Source: Xanthostigma xanthostigma
Lineage: Eukaryota; Arthropoda; Insecta; Raphidioptera; Raphidiidae
Direction of reading: 5' to 3'
DNA: 64,000 nucleotides
Assembly: GCA_963575645.1 (NCBI GenBank)
Contig: OY754475.1
Span: 9,610,001-9,674,000 of the forward strand
The notes beneath the pieces are model-generated. The model had not been told where the DNA came from and did not search any database. It saw only the letters and a list, made by a program, of their open reading frames with translations. Below are positions 10,082 through 20,102 of this stretch, in pieces. A program made the position numbers and the translations under genes. Each line of letters begins with the position of its first letter. Position 1 is the first letter of the stretch.

Positions 10082-10557
10082 TTAATGATGAGTATTTGGA
10101 AAGAATTCCCTGGCATAAGGATCGAAAATGAAGCAATACTGAGATTTTGTTAAACTTGCATTTAATACTAATGTTTCGATACGTTTTGTATCATCTTCAA
10201 AGTGTTCTAATATTGTGCTGTGAATAATACTGCGTATTAGAAAGGTTAAAACATTTGTTTTAATTTGTGACAATAATTTTATATTTAAAAGAAACTAATA
10301 ATTTTAAAACATTAACATTAACCAGTATCCACATTAAAAATATATTATAAAAAAAAAACAATTAACAAGTTGAGTGACACCATGTTCTCAATCCATCAAC
10401 AACAATATACTGATAACATGTGACAGCATTTGAACACTCTGAAGATGATACAAAACGTATCGAAACGTTAGTATTAAATGCAAGTTTAAAAAAATCTCAG
10501 TATTACTTCATTTTCGATCCTTATGCCACGGAATTCTTTCCAAATACTCATCATTAA
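10082..10557. mobile_element. foldback element with about 120-bp inverted repeats
   Basis: Left arm (10082-10206) starts TTAATGATGAGTATTTGGAA and right arm (10434-10557) ends with its complement. Each arm contains CTGAAGATGATAC-aaaac-GTATCGAAACGTTA or its complement, a motif also found in other hairpin families here (see findings). The spacer is AT-rich and non-coding. No clear target duplication. Confidence 0.75.
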
Positions 10558-11344
10558 CTTCAATGGATCACAGTTACTCTATTTATTGAATAGAGTCAAT
10601 CTTCATAAAAATTTAAACCAATTTGGAGTCTCGTGCATATGACCTATTGGCTGGAATTTTTTTCTGTAGTTTTGGCAACTTTACAGGCAGTATATCTAAA
10701 GCAAATTTGCCGAATAGACGAAATAATTTCGGCGACGGCAGCAAGCCTCCGAATTTATATATATTCACGAGACGGGGCTAGAGAGACCGAACGTGTAGCA
10801 GAGCGCCGTTATCTGTGACAGTGTGTCCGTTAATGCTACGCCAGCCAACCTCGCGGATTATACATCACACGTGCCGTATGCCCGGCGAACACTACATTAA
10901 AAGCCGTTTAAACCATAAATTCTTTAAACTGCATTCTGAATATTAAAGCAGCGATTACAATTTCTTACAGTAAATTCACACGGCATTTGCATATCGCAAA
11001 CATATTCGACTTTTTTATTATCGTCCGTCGAACTGTCGCGTTGCGTCGTGACGAATGGTTTACGATAACTACCGAAAGCTCATCAAAAACAATATTGCTA
11101 TTTTATTCACTCACATAATAATATACGTGCTGTGTATTGTACAGTGAAACCTCTTAAATACAGTATACTTCACGGGGAAAAATTGTCTAGTGTTATGTGA
11201 ACTGTCGAAAATCTGAAAATTAAGTGAAAATCAGCAATTTTATAGAAGGTACGTGAAAAAATGTGGTGGAAAGACATTATCACTCGGAAAAACTAGCTGT
11301 GTTCGTTTCAACATAATGTCAAAACTCGTGAAGTATGACTCATT
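10558..11344. other. unassigned DNA
   Basis: A GC-richer stretch (10730-10900, e.g. GCCGTATGCCCGGCGAACAC) looks single-copy. No coding exon with convincing splice sites is visible. Confidence 0.35.
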
Positions 11345-11690
11345 CCTGCCTGGTTTCACCCGGGTGCAAAAGAACGAATGGGGGGAGGGGTATGAGTACG
11401 CACGTCCTTCGTTTACCGAGATGAATGTTCTGTCCAAATTTCATGATGATCGGAGTTACCGTTCAAAAGTTTTTGTCGGACGGACAAATTTGGGATAGGT
11501 ACATTTTACATTTTCATTGATGCTCCGCTCCTATTGGTCGTAGCGTGATATTATATAGCCTATAGCCTTCCTCGATAAATGAGCTATCCAATAAAAAAAA
11601 TGTTTCAATCGAACTAGTAGTTCCTGAGATTAGCGCGTTCAACCAAACAAACATACAAACAAACTCTTCAGCTTTATATATTAGTATAGA
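11345..11690 (-). mobile_element. Helentron-like non-autonomous element (family H), copy H4
   Basis: On the minus strand it begins TCTATACTAATATATAAAGC (ending at 11690) and runs to CATTCGTTCTTTTGCACCCGG...CCAGGC, the Lepidopteran Helentron layout. The usual CCGCTAG terminus has decayed. It carries the family text TTTGGACAGAACATTCATCT and GGTGAAACC. It lacks the tRNA-Lys-like insert found in copies H1 and H2. Confidence 0.7.
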
Positions 11691-12490
11691 TTATTTTGTA
11701 CTTTATTCTTAATATACAGACCTTAAAACAATGAACATTTCAAAACTAGAGAAATGTGATTTTGATTTTAGCACCTGTACTTTTCAAACGTTATTCAAAT
11801 GTTAATGAATCCTTTCTTGACATCAAAATTATTCAAAGATCAAAATCATGATCCACTCATTGAAGGGACCGTGTTCGTTTAAAAGACATTTCACTGTATT
11901 CTTTCCGCTTTTCTTCCATACATTTCCCGTTTTTCCTCTCAGATATAACATTCAATAAATTGCTTTTTATGACTGATTCATAAATAAGCACAGCGCATAT
12001 AAAAAGATGACAAAAATATGCCATTAGTGCAGCACAAAAAAATATAAAATAATAATAATAATAAAACAAACAAACGAACGCGAACTATACGCCCGGCTAT
12101 TCCGAACGCCCACTTTTATACAATATTTATGTACACCAGCCATGGAAGCGGCGTTATAAAACTTTGACACATTATTCTTTTTCTATTTCTATTACCATAA
12201 CAAGTTCACAAATGTTCGCACAGTTTTTCCAAAAGAAATATTACACCCTATTTTCTAGTAATTGCTTTTCTCTTAAAACAACTGTTCAACATCATGAACT
12301 GTGGATTTATTTTATTCAACGCGCGCGAGAGAGGCGCAGTAACCATGCTCGTTGGACATAAAATACGCCGCAATGTATTGTGAGCTTTATACGACTATAT
12401 AAAGAAGAATAATAACCTTGACAACTTACGAGATACGTAATTGTTTAGTTATTACAATATCATCGTTCGTTTTATCTCTCATTATTTTAA
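11691..12490. other. unassigned AT-rich DNA
   Basis: No repeat ends or coding exon recognised. A short ATA/AAT run lies at about 12050-12063. Confidence 0.4.
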
Positions 12491-13860
12491 AAGCTTGACC
12501 TTATTATAACGTTTTCATGATCTCTGATACTGCTTTTACATCTATAAATATTATAAATCTCATAACGTTTATCTGTCTGTCGGTCAGACGCAAAATAAAC
12601 AATACTGTTTCACGTTTTTGTTGGTGTAACAATTGGGCCCCACGTTGGGCGCCAATCTTAACACTTATTGTCTGGCCGGGTTTCTATATTTTTTGCCAAA
12701 GAAAGCTTGACCTTATTATAACGTTTTCGTGATCTCTGATACTTCTTTTACATCTATAAATATTATAAAACTCATAACGTTTATCTGTCTGTCGGTCAGA
12801 CACGAAATAAACAATACTGTTTCACGTTTTTGTTATTGGGCCCCACGTTGGGCGCCAATCTTAACACTTGTTGTCTGGCCGGGTTTCTATATTTTGTAAC
12901 AAAGAAAGCTTGACCTTATTATAACGTTTTCGTGATCCAAGATACTGCTTTTACATCTATAAATATTATAAAACTCATAACGTTTATCTGTCTGTCAGTC
13001 AGACACAAAATAAACAATACTGCTTCACGTTTTTGTTATTGGGCCCCACGTTGGGCGCCAATCTTAACACTTGCTGTCTGGCCGGGTTTCTATATTTTGT
13101 AACAAAGAAAGCTTGACCTTATTATATTGTTTTCGTAATTTCTGATATTGCTTTTACATCTATAAATATTATAAAACTCATAACGTTTATCTGTCCTGTC
13201 AGTCAGACACAAAATAAACAATACTGTTTCACGTTATTGTTGGTGTAACAATTGGGCCCCACGTTGGGCGCCAATCTTAACACTTGTTGTCTGGCCGGGT
13301 TTCTATATTCTGTAACAAAGAAAGCTTGACCTTATTATAACGTTTTCGTGATCACTGATACTGTTTTTACATCTATAAATATTATAAATCTCATAACGTT
13401 TATCTGTCTGTCAGTCAGACACAAAATCAACAATACTGTTTCACGTTTTTGTTGGTGTAACAATTGGGCCTCACGTTGGGCGCCAATCTTAACACTTCTT
13501 GTCTGGCCGGATTTTAGTCATTTTGTAAAATAGGGAATTAGCATTATAGTCAAGTAAAGAATTTCTTAACATAAACTGCCTGAACCGTTTGAGATAAATC
13601 AATAGAATGTATGGAAAATGTGTTAGTGCAACAATTGGCCCCACGTTGGGCGCCAATCTTAACACTTATTGTCTGGCCGGGTTTCTATATTGTGTAACAA
13701 AAGGAAATAGCACTGTAGCCGAGGATATAATTCGCTTCCTAAACCGTTAGAGATATATATCAATACAATGCGTGAAAAATCTGTTGGTGTAGCAATTGAC
13801 CCAACGTTGGGCGCCAATTGTAACACTTATCTGGCCAGGTGTTAGTCTATATTTTGTAAC
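12491..13860 (-). repeat. tandem array of 203-213-bp units carrying a tRNA-Lys PBS motif
   Basis: Five good units start at AAGCTTGACC (12491, 12703, 12906, 13109 and 13322), and two degenerate ones follow to about 13860. Each holds the block GGGCCCCACGTTGGGCGCCA or a close variant (12635, 12838, 13041, 13254, 13466, 13637 and 13799). On the minus strand this is TGGCGCCCAACGTGGGGC, the complement of the tRNA-Lys 3' end with its CCA, as in many retroelement primer-binding sites. The CCA tail argues against a tRNA gene. Flanking unit text (CTATAAATATTATAAA, GTCTGGCCGGGTTTCTATAT) is shared by units. No protein is encoded; two 60-70-codon frames are unit by-products. Confidence 0.85.
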
Positions 13861-14379
13861 ATTAGCATTGTAGGTGAGTGTAAGATATCTTGACATACGC
13901 TGCTTAAACCGTTAGAAAAGTATTTTCTACAAAAGTGTCAATCTTTAACAAAAAGCCGGGCGAATCCGGATACGGTTACAGTTCTTGGTAAAAATAAGAT
14001 ATATTGACTTCTACTTGAAAGACTTTATTTTCTTTAGGAACTTCGTACGAGAGCATTTGTGTTTTTGTTTAATGTATCTTTACATTGTTTAATGTTGTAA
14101 ATAGTAGACACTTAAATTACCTTTTGTTTCTGTTCGTTAGAAATGTTTTATGAAGTAAAAACCATCGGGACATAAATGCTTACACTTTTGCAAAGACAAA
14201 ATACGTAAAATAGTTTGGGGATCTATTTTTATATATCTTTAAAGGAAACAGTAAACTATACAAAATTATGCAATTTAATCGACCATTTTCACGATTAATT
14301 CTTTCTTTTAATTACCTTAATTGTTTAATAATAGGTAATCATGTTTAATTTTATCGAAATAAATGAGATTAGTTTAATT
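13861..14379. other. array decay tail and unassigned DNA
   Basis: 13861-13985 still resembles the array ('gacatacgctgcttaaaccgtt' text and a Helitron-like GGGCGAATCCGGATACGG at 13957). Beyond that, nothing recognised. Confidence 0.4.
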
Positions 14380-14500
14380 CATTAAATAAATAAAATTATC
14401 GACCAATATATTAATAAAAAAATATAATTAATACATTAACGTTTCGATATTTACTGAAGAGTTCTTATCAGACGTTAATCAAAGATTTAATTCATTAAAG
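14380..14500. repeat. half copy of hairpin family M
   Basis: Contains TAAATAAAATTATCGACCAA and, about 50 bp on, AACGTTTCGATATTTACTGAAG and ATCAGACGTTAATCAAAG. Matching text occurs at 22360-22440 and 62515-62570. Only one arm is present. Confidence 0.6.
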
Positions 14501-14712
14501 ATTGTTATAACTAAAACCAATTATTATCACATTATTTTTACGTCGTCTTCATTAAGAAGAATCGAGTCTCCTCCCCTCCGCCTAATAATGTAGTACACAT
14601 TCCCGAATTATTTTTTATCTAAGGTCAAAATTTTTCTACGTCAAGGCAAAAAAGACTATTTCTTTACATCAGCTCGACTGAACAAGTTTTTTAATACATT
14701 TTTTTATCTATA

Positions 14713-15418
14713 TCTATACTAATATATAAAGCTGAAGAGTTTGTTTGTTTGAACGCGATAATCTCAGAAACTACTGGTTCGAATTGAAATTTTTTTTTTG
14801 TTGGATAGCCCATTTATCGAGGAAGGCTATAGGCTATATAATATTACGCTACAACTAATTGGAGCGGAACATAAATGAAAAATGTTGCAAAATGTGTCTC
14901 AAAGTTAGTCCGTTCGACAAATATTATCAGGTGAAATGCCTTAACTAAATACTGCAATATTAGCGCGTCAAGGTACAAACCCGGATAATTCAGTCGGTAG
15001 AGTGTAAGACTCTTAATGCCAAGGTCTAGGGTTCAAGCCCCACGTCGGCAAATATATTTTTTTTTTTTATTTTCTACATTGCTTTCTTCTAAGGTTTACA
15101 TTTCATTTTTTTTATATTTTATTACGACTAATTAAAATTAAATAAATCTAATAAATAGCTCATTATAGGCACCTATATGAAAAAATAATTTTCCTACAGT
15201 GTTTTCAATTAAATATTTATTATATTAAAAGAAATTTATTACTTAAAAAAGTATAAATACTGCTTTTTAACGACAAAAACTTTTGAACGCTAACGCCGAT
15301 CATTATGAAGTTTGGACACAACATTCATCTCGGTAAACTAAGATGAATGTGCGTACTCATGTCCCTTCCTTTCCTATTCGTTCTTTTGCACCCGGGTTAA
15401 ACCGGGCGGGACCGCTAT
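14713..15418 (+). mobile_element. Helentron-like element (family H), copy H1, with tRNA-like insert
   Basis: Starts TCTATACTAATATATAAAGC and ends TTTGCACCCGGGTTAAACCGG...GGACCGCTAT (canonical CTAG changed to CTAT at 15415-15418). At 706 bp it is much longer than copies H3 and H4. The difference is an insert between the 'aaaaatgttg' region and CTTTTGAACG, consisting of a tRNA-Lys-like block (14978-15050) plus AT-rich tail. Copy H2 has the same insert, so it was present in their common source. No RepHel coding. Confidence 0.75.
14978..15050 (+). pseudogene. tRNA-Lys(CTT)-like module inside Helentron H1
   Basis: The block has the D-arm/A-box TTCAGTCGGTAGAG, an anticodon-arm region GACTCTTAATGCCAAGGTC (CTT in the loop) and the T-arm/B-box GGTTCAAGCCCC. 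These match insect tRNA-Lys in order and spacing. The acceptor stem is degraded and a T-rich tail follows, so a SINE-type derivative is more likely than a working gene. The internal promoter boxes may still be recognisable to pol III (inference). Confidence 0.7.
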
Positions 15419-15896
15419 TAAAAATATAAATTGCCACTAGATCTAACAATCTTAAGAGTCGGTGCGGTGCTAGACAAGAAAAAAAAATAAAGTAAGACAT
15501 TTAATACAGCTTAACATCTTTCAGGGATTTTCGTGTACCAAATTATAAGTGAAGTTTAAAATACAAAAGGGTTATTGTAATCCGTTAACAACACAAGACA
15601 ACAACAGTGTTGTCGCCATTCGCCTCCATCACAGAAAAGAGTTTATAAATTATCGTTCACGTTTACGATTAGTGCGGCCCATCAAACATTTTTTATCGTT
15701 CCTTTTAAACAGCGCTGACGATTTAATGCGATCGTTTAAGCAACGTCTGCAGCGACGTTGTTCTCTACAATCCTTTGACCAGGCGACAAAATGACTTAAG
15801 TCTATTTTCTGGCAATAATTTATTGCATCTTGACAGATTTCTAAAGAAATATACTGCCGTGATAATTATTATTTTCGACCGGTTATAAAATAAAAA
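15419..15896. other. unassigned DNA
   Basis: 15549-15794 holds an 81-codon frame with basic, low-complexity-free composition (…RRCSLQSFDQATK) but no domain I recognise and no splice context. Not called as a gene. Confidence 0.3.
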
Positions 15897-16862
15897 GGGT
15901 AGTATTTAAACGAGTGACTGTAAATTACAATTTTGGGTGACAAAAATAATCAATTTGGGTTACTGTATTACTAAGTGAGCGACTGACTGCGCGTGACGAG
16001 AAATCAACAGAACAGCAACTTACAAACATCCATTTGAGTTAGTTAAAATACAAAATGGGAAGCTTCATAATATTTGAGCGGCCTAATATTTGTTTGAGTG
16101 TCAACGTTACGTCCTGCATTTTTTTCAAAGTTTAGCAAATGATTTATTTATTCTGAGCGGCATTTTGTTAATAGTTAATTGTTTGAATAGAACCGCGTTT
16201 TCTAAAAAGAATATATTTAATTGACTGTCAATTAAATATACATTTTTTAGAAAACGCAGTTCTATTAAAAAAATTAACTATTTAATTCGCATACCCCGTT
16301 ATCGTTCACCCCGGAATCGTTTTTTTAAAAACTCCACATTTGCCCCTTCCCGTTTCAGTGCGAGACAATTCGCATACCCGTTTATCGTTCATCCCGGAAT
16401 TACAATTCGCATACCCGTTTATCGTTCATCCCGGAATTACAATTCGCATACCCGTTTATCGTTCACCCCGGAATTATTTTTTTAAAAACTCCACCTTTAC
16501 CTCATCGCGTTTCACTGCGAGACAATTCGCATACCCCTTTATCAAAAAAAGCGGTGGTTTTCAATGTGAAAAAAAATAAAAAGTAAAAACAAAAGAAGAT
16601 ATCTGCTTCAAAATTACCGAAGGCATTCTAGTCGCCCACTTAGTAATTTAGTCACCCAACTATTATTTTAATATCTCAAATGGATTATTCACAACCCAAT
16701 GTTTGTAAGCCGTTCTGGATGTTATTATTAACCAATATTTGTCGCTAGTTTAGTTATTTCTTCGCTTACTCTATTTCATACCGCTCAAGTTATTAAAACA
16801 GTATCTCATCATCAGTCACCAAGTTTTTTTTTTATTCGACCGTTTTATAATTCCCCAAATAA
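15897..16862. mobile_element. Foldback-like element, family E, copy 1
   Basis: Shares its whole length, in the same orientation, with copy 2 (25139-25862). The left side has GACTGTAAATTACAATTTTG and TTACTAAGTGAGCGACTG; the right side has the complementary ACTTAGTAATTTAGTCACCC. The arms are therefore inverted and made of short repeats. A central hairpin (16174-16265) pairs GCGTTTTCTAAAAAG with its complement. The middle carries 2-4 copies of ACAATTCGCATACCCGTTTA...CACCCCGGAATT. Such arms resemble Foldback/Galileo elements (inference). Frames here are by-products. Confidence 0.65.
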
Positions 16863-16904
16863 AAATAGTTATCATGTACACCGCTCCATGAGACTGCCGC
16901 TAGT

Positions 16905-17090
16905 GCCGATAGCCAATAGTCGCGAACAGCTGACATTCGTGTTTTTACGTAAAACCTCAAAGCTGCTTGCCTGAAATTTATCTGTGTTTTTATGTAATTA
17001 ATACGTAATTAATTAATTTAATTAATAAAGCGTACTTTCGACCGTGGTTTGAAGAAAAATATCACAGGGGCAGCATATACCACACGGCTC
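16905..17090. repeat. repeat flanking family E
   Basis: Text ATAGTCGCGAACAGCTG...CAAAGCTGCTTGCCTG...ACGACCG/TCGACCG...GAAGAAAAA recurs at 21028-21180 and, inverted and partial, near 25080-25130 and 25865-25960. It often lies next to family E copies and may be part of the same larger element. Confidence 0.55.
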
Positions 17091-17161
17091 GCATTATTAT
17101 CATTATTATTATCTGTTATCTTCTAACTACTATTAGTAGAAATTGCGATCCTTTGTATCGA

Positions 17162-17527
17162 AATGATTGGATGGAGAGTGCAGCTTATGGATCAATTAAA
17201 TACCGTACTTTTGATATTTTTCTTTTTATATATATCTAACGTTTCATCAAAGAGGTTTTTGTCATCTTCAAAGATTATGTAGTGGTCAGATGATGAAGTA
17301 CATAGTCAAAAAAATAAAAAAAATATATTTCTTAATCACAGTTTTCTTCATGTCTTTGTTTTAACCAATTTTTAACTATCAAAATTACAATTTTTGATTT
17401 TTTTTAAATTTAATTATAAAATGCGTCTTATTAAAATTATCCGAAACGTTAGATATATATAAAAAGAAAAATATTAAAAGTACGGTATTTAATTGATCCA
17501 TAAGCTGCACTCTCCATCTAATCATTA
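17162..17527. mobile_element. MITE with about 82-bp inverted repeats
   Basis: The left arm runs AATGATTGGATGGAGAGTGC...AGATATATATAAAAAGAAAA-type text to the CTAACGTTT step; the right arm is its near-perfect complement ending ...CTCTCCATCTAATCATT. Next to the left arm is 'catcttcaaagattatg', and next to the right arm 'ccgaaacgttag', the same motif pair seen in the element at 10082-10557. The two elements are otherwise unrelated. No coding frame. Confidence 0.75.
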
Positions 17528-18129
17528 TTATTATCATTATTTTAGCGATAATTCGACATAATCCGTTTTGCTACAACACTGCAGATACAGGAACGATTTC
17601 TGCAGTCTCCTAAAACAAACACAGATAGCGTTAAATATTCAAAAGCGCTGTAAATAGAAAACGCGCTTGTCACAGTTTTATAGTTCTAATTGATAGGTTG
17701 AACAGCGCGATACGACGTCGCGACGCTGGACTCAGCGTCTCGAATATATGTCGTTATCGGATAGGCAATGATAAGAGCCTATGTGAACTGCAGCTTCATA
17801 TAAACAATTTTCTTACTAGCCTTCACCCGCGTATTCACTCGCGTTTATTAGTTATTTCGATTTTTGTTAACGCGACTCAACTATCTGTTTGTCTGAATGT
17901 CTGTAACGGCTAATCTCGAGAACTACTGAACGGATTTGAATTTCTTGATGAAGGTTTATGTACACAATAACTGTCCGACCCGGCTTCACCCGGGTTAAAA
18001 TCGAATTAAGACTGCTATACTGAACCAATGTGAATTCAGAATACCATTCGATAGCTTATTTCTTGAGTAACGTTTTACTCTAGTAGCAGTTAACCTGGGT
18101 GCCAATAAAATTGATTTTAACTGGATTGA
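17528..18129. other. unassigned DNA with Helitron-like debris
   Basis: 17880-18000 carries the text common in Lepidopteran Helentrons (ATCTCGAGAACTACTGAACG and CCCGGCTTCACCCGGGTT). The termini are not clear. Confidence 0.4.
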
Positions 18130-18605
18130 AATCAAATTGATATAAACAACGGTATTTACAAAACAAAGTGTCCCCGCCGCGTCTGTTTGTCAGTCTGAAC
18201 GCGATAAACTCAAAAACTACCGAACGGATTTTCATGTTTATACCAATGGACGGAGTGATTCAAGAGAAAGGTTTATGTGTATAATTCATTAATGTTTTGT
18301 GTAAATTGGTTGAAATATGACTATGATTGTTGAAGATGTCGGAAAAAATCAAGCCGACTGGGAGCTTTTATCGAAAACGCTGCCTAATCCCTTTGAGATA
18401 TAACAAAACAATGTATGGTGGAATTGTTCCTCTTTTATAGGTCTACAGAAAAGTTCGCAATGGCATATGTCTATCTTTTAAGGATAGCTTACTATATCCA
18501 TTTTAATGTTAAGCGCTTTTCGTGGACAATAATTTAGCAACGTAAGTCGAAGAAAAAACAGTCGCAATCTACAAATTCGGGCGAAGCCGGGCCGGGACGC
18601 TGTCA
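18130..18605 (+). mobile_element. Lep1-like Helitron, decayed
   Basis: Contains GAACGCGATAAACTCAAAAACTACCG and ends AATTCGGGCGAAGCCGGGCC-GGGACGCTG, the Lep1-type 3' end with the last bases changed. (Motif shown in parts: CGCGATAAACTCAAAAACTA at about 18199.) The 5' boundary is uncertain. No coding capacity. Confidence 0.5.
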
Positions 18606-18936
18606 GTTCTATATTCATCAAACTGGAAAGTTGAGCTTTTGAACCTTAGTGCCGTATGCTTAATTGTCAAAAAACGCGTTCCGAACTTATGAATTACAGA
18701 CTCTCGACAACTGAGGAAGAAAACTATTTTGTTGCCAACTTATATTTCACGTAATGTGCTGCTTGACGTAACGCACAGGCATCTTAGCTATACCAGAAGA
18801 CAGCCCCTGGATCAATCACTTTACGTTCACTGTTGTCTGATCAGATTGATTTTAGATATCCCCAGTGGCGGTTCATCTATGAGCGCTGCACAGCTGCAGA
18901 ACAACCAAAATCTTAGGCACTTCATAATTTTACAAT

Positions 18937-19320
18937 ATAATAATGCGCTTAACGTCCGCTTCTCGACTTTATGTCATAACAGACGCCATTCGCACCATTA
19001 TTATTTTTTTCTACAATTTTTAAACTTCAACTTAATTAATAGAAATGGGCGAATGAAGGAATTTTTAGGAAATTAGGATAAGTTAGGCAAATTTTGAGCA
19101 CAAGAGTTTGACAGGTAATCGGCCATGGCCTTGAATAAGGAACCATCTCGATATTTATCTGGAATTGTTGAGGGAAACCATAGAAAACCTCAACAAGATG
19201 GCCGGTACAGGAATTACCGTTTCTCGACTAGAGGCAGCCACATCTGCCCCCGTCGTGATTCGAACCCGGTACCTCTCAAATGCGAGTCTAGTGCTCTCAC
19301 CACTAAGCCACCCCGCTCGG
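18937..19320 (-). mobile_element. tRNA-derived SINE, copy S1
   Basis: The head, on the minus strand, reads CCGAGCGGGGTGGCTTAGTG (A box) and GGTACCGGGTTCGAATCACG (B box) at 19320-19250. The body follows and the element ends in a short ATT-type tail. It is flanked by an exact 15-bp duplication, TCATAATTTTACAAT (18922-18936 and 19321-19335), which fixes both ends and shows LINE-type target-primed insertion. At 384 bp it is full length compared with S2 and S3. The plus-strand frame reading RDSNPVP... is the antisense of the tRNA head. Confidence 0.9.
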
Positions 19321-19335
19321 TCATAATTTTACAAT

Positions 19336-19730
19336 TAATTATATTTTAATCAATATGTAACGCTATGAAATAATGTAATAGTTACACAATCAACGCTAAA
19401 ATTTAACAGCCACTGGCAGACCACAAAATTCTTGTGTGTTCTGTGTGGCAGACTTTCTCGCGTTCAGGCGCTCCGAAACAGCATACATCAGATACCTCCG
19501 ATTTAAATACACCGTACAACTCCTGACCCACAAGTTATAGCGTGTTATTTAGATCGGCTTCGAGCTGCATTTACCGTCAGCACATTAAAACAAATAAGCA
19601 TCACTGTCATATAATATGCCAGAAGTGTTCACTGAATCTAGCCTATTCAGCCAACACCTTTGACGCTTCGACTCGACTGTACGCACGTCATACACACGGC
19701 TTGCGGCAGTAGTGACTAGTGTTACAGTGT
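19336..19730. other. unassigned DNA
   Basis: Looks single-copy within the window. No exon or element recognised. Confidence 0.35.
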
Positions 19731-19744
19731 ATATAATAGCTTTT

Positions 19745-20088
19745 AATAACTTACAAGTGTAGCCACTGCTCGCTACATTGTAAAGAAACACCCATTGTTA
19801 CATCGCTATATTAGAAAAATTTATTTCTCAAACAATGTCACCATCGGGATACGAACCCTGAATCTTTCCACTATCGCGGCGGACTGAGTTACATTACATT
19901 ACATTACATAGTCCGCCGCGATAGTGGAAAGATTCGGGGTTCGTATCACGATGGTGACATTGTTTGAGAAATAAATTTTTCTAATATAGCGATGTAACAA
20001 TGGGTGTTTCTTAACAATGTAGCGAACAGTGGCTACACTTGTAAGTTATTAAATTTAGTAATACGCACTATAATGTAGGAAAATTCGC
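19745..20088. mobile_element. inverted-dimer hairpin element with 14-bp target duplication
   Basis: Two arms of 140 bp (19745-19884 and 19911-20050) are nearly perfect complements around a 26-base loop of TTACA repeats. A 38-base unpaired tail (20051-20088) follows. The unit is bounded by exact copies of ATATAATAGCTTTT (19731-19744 and 20089-20102). Each arm, read towards the loop's opposite end, has a B-box-like GGGTTCGTATC. The long duplication and TTACA core suggest head-to-head (tail-to-tail) joined retroposon copies rather than a cut-and-paste MITE (inference). Confidence 0.8.
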
Positions 20089-20102
20089 ATATAATAGCTT
20101 TT

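Noticed and set aside
12491..13860. CRISPR-like array
   Set aside because: Units of 203-213 bp without alternating short repeats and unique spacers, and the sequence is eukaryotic.
15549..15794. Small basic protein of 81 codons
   Set aside because: No domain, no splice or promoter context and length within chance for this much sequence.
19125..19349. Frame containing RDSNPVPLKCESSAL
   Set aside because: Antisense of the tRNA-derived SINE head; the same peptide appears at 40845-41060 for the same reason.
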